Part shown: piece after piece, positions 23,390 through 33,988 of the stretch
How positions within the stretch are numbered: position 1 is the first letter of the stretch
Layout of the letters: every line of letters starts with the position of its first letter
Assembly: GCA_020726505.1 (NCBI GenBank)
Contig: JAHLEZ010000002.1
Span: 62,001-126,000 of the forward strand
DNA length: 64,000 bases
From: Leptodontidium sp. MPI-SDFR-AT-0119
Lineage: Eukaryota; Ascomycota; Leotiomycetes; Helotiales; Leptodontidiaceae
Direction: 5' to 3'
Position numbers and translations under genes: made by a program
The notes under the pieces: generated by a model
Databases searched by the model: none
What the model saw: the letters and a program-made list of their open reading frames with translations, nothing else
Told to the model about the DNA's origin: nothing

Positions 23390-24117
23390 CGGTCATGATA
23401 TATTATTTTTCCTGAGCTGCCACCGAATCAATATCCGCGTCAACCTGGCTCACCTGCAGGCCACAATCGATGATCACAGACACTGATTTAACCAATATCA
23501 CACCACATTAAAACAAAAGGTACCAAGCATATACATACAGTCAAAGGCAAAATCCCTAGGAGGCAGGGATTGATGGCAGATACATCCTATGGAGTTATTT
23601 TGACTATCGGTCACTGAGGTGTATTTTCGTGAAAGGAAGTTATTATTTTCGGTTACTAGCTAAGTTTCAACCCTAGAAGCCAGAATTCAGGGGCTAATAG
23701 GGATATTGTTTACCCCGCACTTAACCGAAAGCCTCTGAAATTTTGTGGTTTTAGCGAGGGTAGCAAAGGAATCGATGCTGGGGAAGCTGACCTTGACGTT
23801 TGTTAGGAAAGGCGAGGACTTGTATTACCCTTCTTTCAGTGGCTGTAAATAGAATTCTGCACTACCAGGGAAAGACAATTTGTTGATTCGCCAGAAAAAT
23901 TACAGAGAGTGGATTAATCTCATTGTTTCGAATTTTTGGCGAAAGGGAGCAAGGATGGCATCTCTAGCAGCACAAAGTGATGCCGTCTATGTTATATGCG
24001 TGAACAAATGCAGTTTATCTCCTCTCCTTGACTGCCTAGCAGTATGTAAAAACCCTCCTGGGCGGGTGGTGATGCCTCCTACATATCCATTCGAACCACT
24101 TCCAACTCCAGTGCCGT
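23390..24117. other. Intergenic region between convergent genes
   Basis: 3' flanks of the patatin gene (plus) and the RTA1-like gene (minus). Holds one copy of the TACCCCGCACTTAAC motif near 23711-23725. Short frames at 23880-24128 overlap the RTA1-like terminator and are not supported. Confidence 0.45.
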
Positions 24118-25350
24118 CTACTCTCTGATTTCCACGGGAGTTCTCTCCTGGTAAGTGATATTTGGTCGATATTTGCCCATCTTAGGCTTCGGAGCAACAT
24201 ATTCTGCAGTCTCAATGTCATCCCTCGGTCGGTTTAGTGGTCTCCCGGAGGCCATTGAGAACCTTGCTTGCTGCCATGCTTCCTTCCCAATGCCAATTCC
24301 AGGATGCATAAAAGTAAGACAAAGAGATGCGAGAATGACCATAACACCATCTAAGACCATGAATTGCGTTTCGTTATTCGCTGGTTTTCCTGAGAAACCT
24401 TCGCTGAGCTCCACGGATCGGAAGACGGTTCGGACGAAGAGACATGAGGTAGCGAGGAGAATTGCTGGGGTTGTGTCAGAGACTTCCTCTTTACACTTCA
24501 TACGGATTGAGATACGTACATGCAAGGAATATCTTGAATTTCTTGCTGTTGTAGAGATCTGCGTTGTCGGGGTTGAGTTTGTCGGGGTTTCGCTTGACTC
24601 GGATGAGGAAATCGATGCTGCAGACCGAGAAGGCGAACAGACTTGCAACCTGGAAAGACAATCCGGCCACCAGAATGTGCGTTCCGAGATCAATCTATGT
24701 ACAAGTTAAAGTTAGAGAAGGAGATTGCCTTCTGTGGCTTGCAGGGATTTCATACCATCTTCTTGTTCCAGACAGGAAATGAGGCCGCAATTCCTCCGCC
24801 GACAGCCTGCACGACCAAGCTGATGGAGTCGCATCCCATGAAGAAAAGCGTGTAGATATGTGGACGGATGCGACTAATATGATTGCCGTAGATGACCACG
24901 ACACGACCCAAGCAGAGGTAGATTGATGCTGCGATGAAGACTGGACCGAGAGTCAAACAGATCAGGTATATCAGGAAGTAAACTCGATTGAATGGATCTG
25001 GGTGCATCAAGATCCGGGCGACGTAGCCGATAGACTCAGAGGCCAGTCCAAGAATCATACAAGTCACCCACTAGACGATTAAGAGTCAGAAGTATCTTTT
25101 CGGACTGACAGCATTGGAGGCATGATTAATCGGTCAACGTTGGGGCGATAGAATCAGCACTTACCAGCCCACCTATCTTATATTTGATACCCAGGACAAG
25201 CTGAGCAACGGCGATAAGTAAAATCAGAACTAGAAACAAGACATTCCCAGCCATCGAAGGCTGGTAGTGAATGTATCCCCATTTCTTGATATCGCAAGTC
25301 GCAAGAGTGCAGACGAAGCCTTCGATGTAGTCAGGGGGAGGGGCGGACAT
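24118..25350 (-). CDS. RTA1-like seven-transmembrane protein
   Basis: Exons 25350-25165, 25070-24756, 24694-24520 and 24464-24118 give 340 residues. The RTA1/lipid-translocating-exporter family comprises fungal plasma-membrane 7TM proteins linked to resistance to toxic lipids and sterol-pathway drugs and to sphingoid base release. Family blocks are visible: YVARILMHPDPF in the second loop, the LTLGPVFIAASIYLCLGRV helix, the FFMGCDSISLVVQAVGGGIAA segment, and the late FVRTVFRSVEL motif that is completed only by the last splice. The N-terminus is short and outside; the C-terminal 60 residues are hydrophilic. All introns have GTA donors and keep frame. Substrate unknown. Confidence 0.92.
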
Positions 25351-26654
25351 CGTGAATCACCAAGTTGTGGATTCTGGACAGAGGCTAGTTGAATCTCCAA
25401 GCTTGGATTGTACTTGAACCCTCTGGGAAATATACTTGCACTTATATCCAAGTAACATTGCCGTCGTCAAACCAAACGAGAAGTATTATAGACATACGAC
25501 GAGCCTCCCACACCTTGTCGTCAAGGAGGAGTGCTTTTGGACCGGATAGCTTGTATCCGAAGTCTCCTAATTTACAGAGCGAGGCTCTTTCAAGCTTTGG
25601 GCGTTTTTGTGCCAATTACAGAACGGCAGACGCATCTCGTTACCTCGCTACAGAGACGAGGCACAGCTGTGGCGCAATCTTCCAGTCTTGGCTATACGAC
25701 GCGAGAGTGGGTGGGTTGATGCATATTCTCTCGCTTCTGAATTGTTTCTGGTTGGGTGCTTTGTACATGTACTACCGGCTAAACTCCCAGGCAGCACCTC
25801 GCCTTGTCGTTTGTCTCTTTTGGATTCCTCTCGTATACTAGCAAATGGCCTTGCCTTAAGAGCTGTTTTGAAAAGATTCGGGCACCGGTAGTCGTCTGGT
25901 AGAGATCATTGATAATGCAGAGCTTCCTGTAGCAATCCCGTCGGGGATACGACCAATAAGCCGCGTACCGGGAACTTGGTCCATTGAACTTGGTCGTGCG
26001 CCACAAATACGGCCAAAGGGGATCTTAGATAGACGTTTGACGTGGCAAAGCCAAGGCGATGTTCAAGTTGAAGCAGGGAGCAAGAGATTCCTTGAGAAGG
26101 AGTGTGGAACTGACTGCAAATATTCGACGACAAGTCGGAAGCAGTTTTGTTGTCCTTTCACCATTCAAGAAGCCCAGAAATCTACTGGTTGTTGCTGGAA
26201 GTGCTTTCGTTGTGGGCTGGAGACCGGAACGCTGAGCCGAGAGTGAAACGATCATCCTAACAGTACATAATCACTAATCTGTTGATGAATTTTTTGATCG
26301 TTGGTGTATTGAAGTTGGCACAGAAACGGACGGGTCTCGCTTTTATTTACTTGTCATTCTGTGCTGGACATTTCAGTCAATTTCATGTGCTGATTCCGCA
26401 AAGCACGACACGGGACTCTACTTACAATATGACCACGAATCTAAAGATTGTTTGCGGTGTACTTTACCCCGCAGTTGCCCATGAGCTCCTAGTAGTCTAG
26501 TTGCACAACCTTCCCCGCTAGGAATATGCCGACTTATTACCAGCCCATAGGACAGAAGTAATTCAATCAACAGAACAGTCACCCAAATGAGAATTCTTGA
26601 GAGTATTATAATTATAAATTGCTACTACCTATCACTCAACTCAATGACGCACAT
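25351..26654. other. Intergenic region, no supported gene
   Basis: Promoter side of the RTA1-like gene and 3' flank of the choice-of-anchor-B-type gene. Several open frames up to 150 codons lie here, overlapping on both strands, but none shows a domain, signal peptide or consistent splicing. Holds a weak relative of the TACCCCGCA motif near 26464-26472. Confidence 0.45.
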
Positions 26655-28818
26655 CTAAGTAGCAGTCGTGGTCTGGATACAAGTACAAGCAGAGCTGACT
26701 CTCGAGATAACATTTCCAGGGCAAGCAGCGAGAGCATAATCCTTCACGAGCGTCACATCCGCAACGAAAGTCTTCGTGAACTCCCCACAGAACTCCTTGC
26801 TCTCCTCTAAGCGGCCTGGGATGCTGTTCGCGCGGAGCGAGCGGAGACAGTTATCGGCGTTGCAGGTCTTGGGCTTGCACTTCTCCTTCTTGTTGATCTT
26901 GACGACGAATGCGCCGCGCTCAATCGTGTTGATGAAAATATAGCCCGATGGGAAGTAGGCGTAGGTAGCCCAGGTGCCGGAGTAGACTGCCTCTCCTCCG
27001 CCGGGAAGGAAGTCGTCTTCGGGGAAGATGTCGAAGAATGCCACTTCGCAGACGCTGTTGCCGGTGGGGTCTTCGGGGACCGATGAGACGTCGTAGACGC
27101 GCAGGCCGGAGCCGTAGTTTGCTTGGTAGTTGAGGCCGTCGATGACGTATTGGTTGTGGTCGATGCCGATATTGGCGGCTTTGTAGAGGCCGGTTTGCTT
27201 GGGTGCCTCGAGATTGCGGATATCAAAGATGTAGGTGACGGGGTATTGATCGGCGGCTGGGCCGGCGAATTCCTCCTCATCGATCTCGTCGTCAAGGAAG
27301 AGGAATTCTTGCCAGTTCTTGTCGTTGACCCAACCTTGATGGGTGTATGTGGCTCCCTCGTACTGGAAATGGAAAGTTAGCCATGTTCGAAGCAGCGAGT
27401 CCCAGCAGCAGCCAGCAGTAAGGATATTTGAAACTTTGTTGGGTGAGGAGGAGGAGATAAAGGGATGCCTACCGAAGTTCTGGAGATGACCTTGGAGGCT
27501 TTCTTGTCCGTCACATCATAGATAGTCAAAGTGTCCTCGTTATAACCGTAGCAAATATCACGGCCCTGATACTTAACATCTGGACCACGGTAAACCAAGC
27601 ATTGGGCCTGCATCTATTAGTTTCCAATTTCGATGAGCAAGCTTCTGGGGACCTTACATCGTGGACATATCCATCAGAACCATCACAGCCCATTCTGGTT
27701 GGGTTGGCGGGGTCGGTCAGATCAAAGAAGATGAGACCAGCGCCACAGCTATCATTTCTGGGAGCCGATCCGACAGCAACGGCGTAGTTGAGTTCTTCGT
27801 TCACAACAACATTGTGACTGCGTCCGAGGGGAAGATCGGTAAAGTGACCAGTCAAGTCACCTTGGCCGAGAAGAACTGGTCCGGCGGAGGCATCGATGGT
27901 AAGAAGCTGTTATTCGAGTTAGAGACAAGGTTTTCGGTTATCTTCGAGTCCCTGTGGCATACCTTGGTCATGTCGTAGATCTGAACACCTGATTTCTCCA
28001 ACTCGCTACCAATGAGCATGAAGTTCTTGTATGGTCGGATCTCTTTCCACAGAGCATATCTGGTGAGGGGAGCAGCAGGTGGACTAAGACATATCAGCTT
28101 CGGAGACACTCGACTCAAGAGGGGAGTCTCCTTACAGGAAGGCGAGTTGCACCATTCTACCAGTCTTGAGGATCTCAATGAAGGCTGTTCCTTGGTACAT
28201 TCCAGATACTTCACAGCCGTCAGATCAGCGGAATTCGTCTGTTTATCTGCCTCCAAAGCTTACCAGCAAACTCTCGTCCAGACTTGGGGTCGGTCCAACC
28301 CCAAGCAGAACTTCCAGTTCTTCCGGCAGCATCGCTCTGGGGGGAGCCAAGAGTGGCGTGGTTGATGAAGTCGTAGAGATCAGTCTGCGATATGTATCAG
28401 GTTCCATTCTCGCGGATTTAATTAGGGCGACTGACATTCTTGCACCTGAAGGTGTGGTGGGGGTCACCAGGAATGGCTGCAGCGATACCATTTACACACT
28501 TCGTAGTCCAATTGAGCCGTGGCCATTGTGCAGCATCCATAATACCAGCCTCGAGCTCTGCATCCCAGTGAGCCTGTCATATATTATTAAACAGCACGAT
28601 ATTTTTAGGACCATGAAGCCTACAAATTTCTTCATCATCATCTTCTCCATGACCTCGCCAGAGTCATAAGCCACTAAACATCTCCATTAGTCCCTTGAAT
28701 CTCGCACAACCTCGTATGAAGGCAACTTACCAGCCTTAATCTCATCCTTGGGAAGCTCCTTCGCCAGGACAGCGGCTGCGCTGAGCACAAGCGCGCTTGC
28801 GGTAGATGTAAAACGCAT
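26655..28818 (-). CDS. Secreted choice-of-anchor-B-type protein
   Basis: Nine exons (28818-28731, 28673-28624, 28573-28436, 28384-28264, 28208-28136, 28083-27963, 27906-27658, 27607-27473, 27362-26655) give 560 residues. The start at 28818 makes a signal peptide (TASALVLSAAAAVLA). The body shows repeated LVIVD-like strands of a beta-propeller: YKNFMLIGSELEKSGVQIYD, LIFFDLTDPANPTRMG, DTLTIYDVTDKKASKVISR, YIFDIRNLEAPKQTG, GLRVYDVSS. His-containing turns (GRSHNVVVNEE, ATYTHQGWV, GIDHNQYVIDG) recur. This is the arrangement of the choice-of-anchor B family, known from bacteria and fungi and of no proven function. The last 110 residues are Cys-rich. Every junction keeps frame and restores the repeat spacing, so the exon model is strong although the function is open. 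Confidence 0.88.
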
Positions 28819-31178
28819 ATTGAGCAACTAATGTCAGGTACCCGAGAGAAAAGACAGCTCAAGAGAACCTTTGAGAAGGATTGAGTCTTTTATGACAAAA
28901 GGAGTGCTTGTGAGGAATCACGACCGGGGAGCTCGAGCTTTTATAAATATCTCTCACCACCCACCTACCTTTCGAGCTGTTCACCAGATTGAGCTTTTGC
29001 ATGGTCCTCCCGCCGATCACTTCACAGTGTCCTGCGAGCACGATCAGGGAAGAGAGCTTCCATTCCATCTCAACTGTGACCCTAGAGCTAAGAGAGGAAG
29101 GAAACAAGATACTTGGCATGCCATCGTGCCTGAGGAAGATGGAATAAACGACAAAGTCCACAGGGCTATCACGAGGCCATCCAGGTGTTTCGCTCAGGTA
29201 CAGACGTCCTGGGGCATTTGAATGGATGGACGTGCTCTTAGCAGAAGCTGCCTAGAAGAAACCGCAGAGCAGCCAAGAAGGAATACCAAGGTTGAGGCCT
29301 TAGGGCCGTGTTCAGGCCAGGTCCAATGAGGAAGGAGAAGAATCTAATGAGGCTGGTGCCAAGCGAAATGCCTTGGGGATTCTTGGCACTTCTTCAACCC
29401 CGCCTCTGCTTATCATGAAGTTTGTCCGAACCTCCGATTTGATTCTGTCTTTTGTTTTCTTGGGAAGATTGAGTTCAAATCATTATTTCAAAAGAAAGAG
29501 TTATGGTTGTTTGAACTTTGATGTGATCAAGAACCGCGGCCAAGCCGTCGAAGTCTTTTTCATCCTCTGCAAGTGCCAAGCGAATTCTGGATCATAAACA
29601 AGTGAGTGTCTGCCCTGTTGTATGCATACTTGGAGACTTACTAGAGGCTTGATGTCAATCGGCGTAGTTAGCAGGGACTGCTTCAAAGCTTATTTTCTCG
29701 GTGCGCTGTGTGTCTGACATAGATCAGACTCCTGGGAAGACTTCGCTTCGCTTCCTCTAAATATCTCTCAATGATTCTCCAAAAGTCAAGTGACCATTTG
29801 CTTAGGAAGCCAGATATCGTATATGTAGGTAGCATAAGTCCCTGTATGTGCAGGAATGCAATTTGCAGTGCCTGCATGTCGCCATGTAGATCCTCCATGG
29901 CACTTGTTGACAGGTGGACGCTGTGGGTGGTGTAACATCGGCACCCCTGTGCCACCTTCCTTTTCTATAAGAACCAGGAAACAACCCGCGCTGATTCACC
30001 ACAAATCCATTTGTGAGAGTTTGCTTCGATATTTGTTGTAGTAATCACGTTGGTCTTGGACTCTCAACCGTAAGTCTAGTTTAGAGGTGTAAGTATGCCA
30101 AGCGGCCGTGAGCAATTTCTGCTGCAATACACTTCTTGACAAAGAATTGTTAGTTTCCTTCAGAATTTGGTCGCGATTGTGACTTCGATAATTAAACCGA
30201 GTTCTGCTTGCTTTTCGTATCTCGTTCTGCTTTGGGGATTCACCTCCCCAAGATCTCTGACTCAAGTGTTGTTAACTCCCCTTTCGACGTGCCGAGCTGA
30301 CCTCGAACAATTTCCTGGAAAGCAATGCCGGGGTATCTTGGTACCGTGAATCCGAGTAAATATCATAGAGCGACACAATATTCGTCCAAAAAGATGGGCA
30401 AGGAAAGTGTGTCTGATGCCAATGCAAGAATGACTTCCAGATCACGTGTCTCTAAATACCCAAGTCTGTTTCCGAGTGAAGTCTCAGGTTGAAGACAACT
30501 AATTGTCTGTGCCAGCTTCAGAGCAAGTATTTCAAGCTAAAGTCCGGAATATTACTTGAATGGGATAACAGGTGACGTCAAAATAAAGTCGATTTGCAAT
30601 GCTGACGCCCAGCTCGGAGACGAGTAGCGACATGCAGTGAGAGTGAGATGCCGCGATGAGAGATGTGACGATCAGAGATCTCGCGATCACTGACCCACCT
30701 TTCGTCTTTGCCATGATATAACTGCGATGTACTCAAATTTGTGCATAGAACCCAAGGGAGAAAACCAGTTGCAAATCAAAGAATAATTTTGACAGGACTA
30801 AGTCTTCAGGGTTGAAGCAACAGGTCAGTTCTGTATACTTCGTATCCTCAAGGAGTCTAAAGTACCGATGATCAAGATTAGTCGATTGTTCGATAGCATC
30901 GATGCGCATCTGTGATTGCTCTATCAATCGATGTGGGAATAATAGAAAGGTGGGATTGTTGACATCGCGGATTGGGGATGCTTACGAGAATCTAAGTACC
31001 AGAAAAACAGGATTTGCTGACGTAATCCATCGTCAGTCCCGCTTATGCTCAGCAAAGGCTTGTTTGGGAATAGCTTCATCTCACCAACCTTCACTTCAGT
31101 CACTTCCAACCTACACAGCTTCACTCGACCATCCAGGAATTTCAGACTTTCTATCCTGACATAAGCAACTCCTTGTTA
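28819..31178. other. Long intergenic region between divergent genes
   Basis: 2.4 kb between the secreted propeller gene (minus) and the PHD gene (plus). Only short, domain-free open frames on both strands. No tRNA-like cloverleaf or transposon ends noticed. Confidence 0.45.
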
Positions 31179-32358
31179 ATGATGGATAATAACCTCAATC
31201 AGCCAACGACCGGAGCTGGGGTTGGCGAAAGCATAGACGCCAACATGGTGAGTTCTTGTTAACTCCTCGCAATCTGGCCAAAACCTGATGCTCCTTCAAG
31301 TACTCTGCAGCTTCGACTGGACCCTCAAACAGTGGAAATGCACAATCTTCCGATATGGGATGGTCACTAGATCCGACTGATATACCTGGCGACCACTACG
31401 TCCAGCATTACAGACAAGTCCACTCACCGACATGGGACGGTGGCCCGTACATTTTCGACGGTCTGGTTCACCCCCACCGAGTCAAATTGCAAACACTGAC
31501 GTTTCTACCACTGTAGGAAAACACGATGACTTTTGTTTCGTCTGTGGGTCTTCCATGGAGCTATTCGAATGCCAGACTTGCGATACATCCTACCATGCCT
31601 CTTGCATGACTCCGTCACTGGATCCTGGAGATGTCCCAGACTTCTGGTTCTGTCCACATTGCGTGGCTAGAGAATTACATATTCCACAACCGCCACAAAC
31701 GACATACTTCTCGCCGCCTCCTCCATTGACTCCTGCCACTAGCCCTTCGGATGTATCGCGGACCAGAAACTCTTCATCAGCTCATGTCGCGCCACCTCAT
31801 CGCAGCGTGTACGAAAGTACACCGAAATCATCCAGTCGTAATATCCCAGCTCTGGATTCAGCAGCAGTCGTACATCTAAACCCTCTCTCAAGTCCGGAAA
31901 CGCCACTGACGGCTGCAACTACCGTTACGGCAGTCAAAACTATAGATCAACACGCACCAAACCCCGGAAATGCAAAAGGAAATACCGGCCGTCCCAGACG
32001 ATCATACTCCCCACCTCGGAAGAAATCCAAATACTCATCTTTCTCATCAGAAGTCGACAAAGCCCTCGCCGTGATCCACAAAGAACTCGAGGCCTCAGCC
32101 CAAGTTGGGAAAGCAGAGTCGGAACTCCGTGATAAGATCCAGATGTTAGAGCAGGAGCTCAGACTGAAGGATGGACAAATTACTCTCGCTCACCGGGAAT
32201 TGGAACTTGCGAGGAGGAATGGTGGGGATTCGGCTGGTTTGAAGGCTGAGAATGAGGAATTGAAGGCGCAGATTTCGGGGCTGAATGGCTTGTTGGAAGG
32301 GAAAGATAGGGAGTTAAAAGATTGGCGAGAGAGGCTGAAGTTGATGATTGGAGAATAG
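31179..32358 (+). CDS. PHD-finger protein with C-terminal coiled coil
   Basis: Exons 31179-31247, 31301-31460 and 31517-32358 give 356 residues. A single PHD zinc finger spans about residues 82-125, with the C4HC3 ligands Cys83, Cys86, Cys95, Cys98, His103, Cys106, Cys122 and Cys125 and the conserved Trp120 two residues before the last Cys pair. PHD fingers usually read histone H3 tails, so a nuclear chromatin role is likely. A Ser/Pro/Thr-rich linker with a basic cluster (PRRSYSPPRKKSK, a possible nuclear signal) leads to a coiled coil of about 100 residues (Leu/Glu/Lys heptads) to the end. Intron 2 has a weak GTCTGG donor; if it is retained, translation could start at 31432 instead. Partner genes are not apparent. 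Confidence 0.85.
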
Positions 32359-33367
32359 CTTTGACTGTCGAGGTTGGGAGTCATCGTGTCAACGCTATCG
32401 GTGGATTATGCATGACTGCATGCGGTTTAAGAAGCTGAAGGTGGATACCTGGCGCTACTTCGGCATCCGTCGAGTTATCCCGGCTGACGTCCTAACGAAC
32501 TGGCAGTACTCTACCTTACATCAGGTTTTCTAAGGGGCCTCCCTCAAACTTGCGGTCACTACTGATGAAATCTCTGAGTGTCTTGGCCAGGCTACAAATC
32601 CAACACCAACATACTAGATGCAAGGAACAGCAGCTACGACGGCATGTCTTTGGATCCCAACGGAGGAAATATCCTTCTTCGAAGGGTTGGTGTGGATTGT
32701 GGATGTAATGTTGCAGATTGCTTCATAGACAAGTTCTAAAGAACGAGATGGGAATGAGGTGTTGATTTGAAAGTGGATGCTTGAGCTTATTGGATTTCTT
32801 AAGCAGAAACAATATGAGAGGATCGGGAGCATGGCGTTGGAAATGACGCATTTGGCAAGCAAATTTCTAGGTCTGGTATAGGTAGTAACACCGTAAACCT
32901 GAAATATATATATCTATAGAAGTTTCACCCAAAGCAGTTGTTTAGGGGTGGGGTTTCACTGCACATGTTGACAATACCACAGGACAACTCTCTCTGCGCA
33001 ATCCCAAAATTCAAGATGTTGCCGCCCAAATCACCAACTCAAAATAATCAATTCTATTATGACTCATGAGTTCCAGTTTATTCACAAAACAAAGATCCAT
33101 TAATTTTCTTTTTTCTAGGCAGCTGTTAAAGTAAGCATTATTCACGCACAGCTGAATCTAGTGCCCGGCTCGGCTGTGTTGTGTCCGAAGCCGCTGCCTA
33201 GAATCTGAAATTCTTCTCATCCATTTCATACACCTCAAAAAGCACAAACTCACAACAACAAACTCACGAATAAACAAACAAAGAAAGAAACCATAAACAC
33301 CACAACATACCTCTTGCACCAACATCTTGACTTACAACCCTTCAAGGTCAAAATCGAAGAGACGACA
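32359..33367. other. Intergenic region
   Basis: 3' flank of the PHD gene and promoter of the Nudix gene. The stretch 33230-33367 is A/C-rich and pyrimidine-poor on the plus strand, consistent with a 5' leader. No gene supported. Confidence 0.45.
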
Positions 33368-33988
33368 ATGGCAACAACCATGGCACAATCTCCTCCTCCA
33401 CCACCACCTACACCTCTAGCACCATTCACATTCTCACCCACCCTCTCAGCCTTCAACGTTCCAATGACAACCTACCTCTCCTCCCTCCCCCTTCCTCACC
33501 AACATCTACCGCACCAAGCCATAGCAAGTGGTGCCCTAATCTTCACCCCCAGCACCAACACCCTCCTCATCCTCCAACGCGCAGCCTCCGACTCCTCACC
33601 CAACAAATGGGAAATCCCCGGGGGCGGCGTCGACCTAACCGACGAGACGATCCTGCACGGCGTGGCGCGCGAAGTGCTGGAAGAGACCGGGTTGGTGGTT
33701 ACGCATATCAAGCGGTTGGTTGGACCGAGGGAGGGCCTGAGTTTTGTTACGAGGAGGGGGTTGAGGGTTGTGAAATTTGCTTTTGAGGTTGAGGTTAAAA
33801 GGGAGGGAGACGGAGAGGGGGTAGGGGAGGTGAAACTGGATAAGAATGAGCATCAGAAGTTTCTCTGGGCGGGGGAGGAGGAGTGTAGGAGAGCGAGGAT
33901 GGAGGATGGGTATGAGCTTGTGTTTACCGGAAAGACGCACCAGGAGTGTATCTTGGAGGGGTTTAGGTTGAGGAGGGAAGGGAAGTGA
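33368..33988 (+). CDS. Nudix hydrolase
   Basis: Single-exon protein of 206 residues with ATG at 33368 (the frame is open upstream but has no ATG). Nudix enzymes cleave nucleoside diphosphates linked to another group, using Mg2+ or Mn2+. The Nudix box is complete at residues 87-109: Gly87-x5-Glu93-x7-Arg101-Glu102-x2-Glu105-Glu106-x-Gly108, with the metal-binding REVLEETG core. The preceding strand LLILQRA and KWEIPGGG are standard. The first 30 residues are a Pro-rich extension. The family is broad (ADP-ribose, NADH, Ap4A, dinucleotide or house-cleaning roles), and nothing here fixes the substrate. The second half of the gene is strikingly G-rich on the plus strand compared with the C-rich first half. 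Confidence 0.92.
   Translation: MATTMAQSPPPPPPTPLAPFTFSPTLSAFNVPMTTYLSSLPLPHQHLPHQAIASGALIFTPSTNTLLILQRAASDSSPNKWEIPGGGVDLTDETILHGVAREVLEETGLVVTHIKRLVGPREGLSFVTRRGLRVVKFAFEVEVKREGDGEGVGEVKLDKNEHQKFLWAGEEECRRARMEDGYELVFTGKTHQECILEGFRLRREGK

Noticed and set aside
24118..25350. Plus-strand open frames across the RTA1-like gene
   Set aside because: They run antisense to exons that splice cleanly into a full 7TM family member.
28819..31178. tRNA or other structured RNA in the long spacer
   Set aside because: No A/B box pair or cloverleaf found by eye; a tRNAscan run would be decisive.
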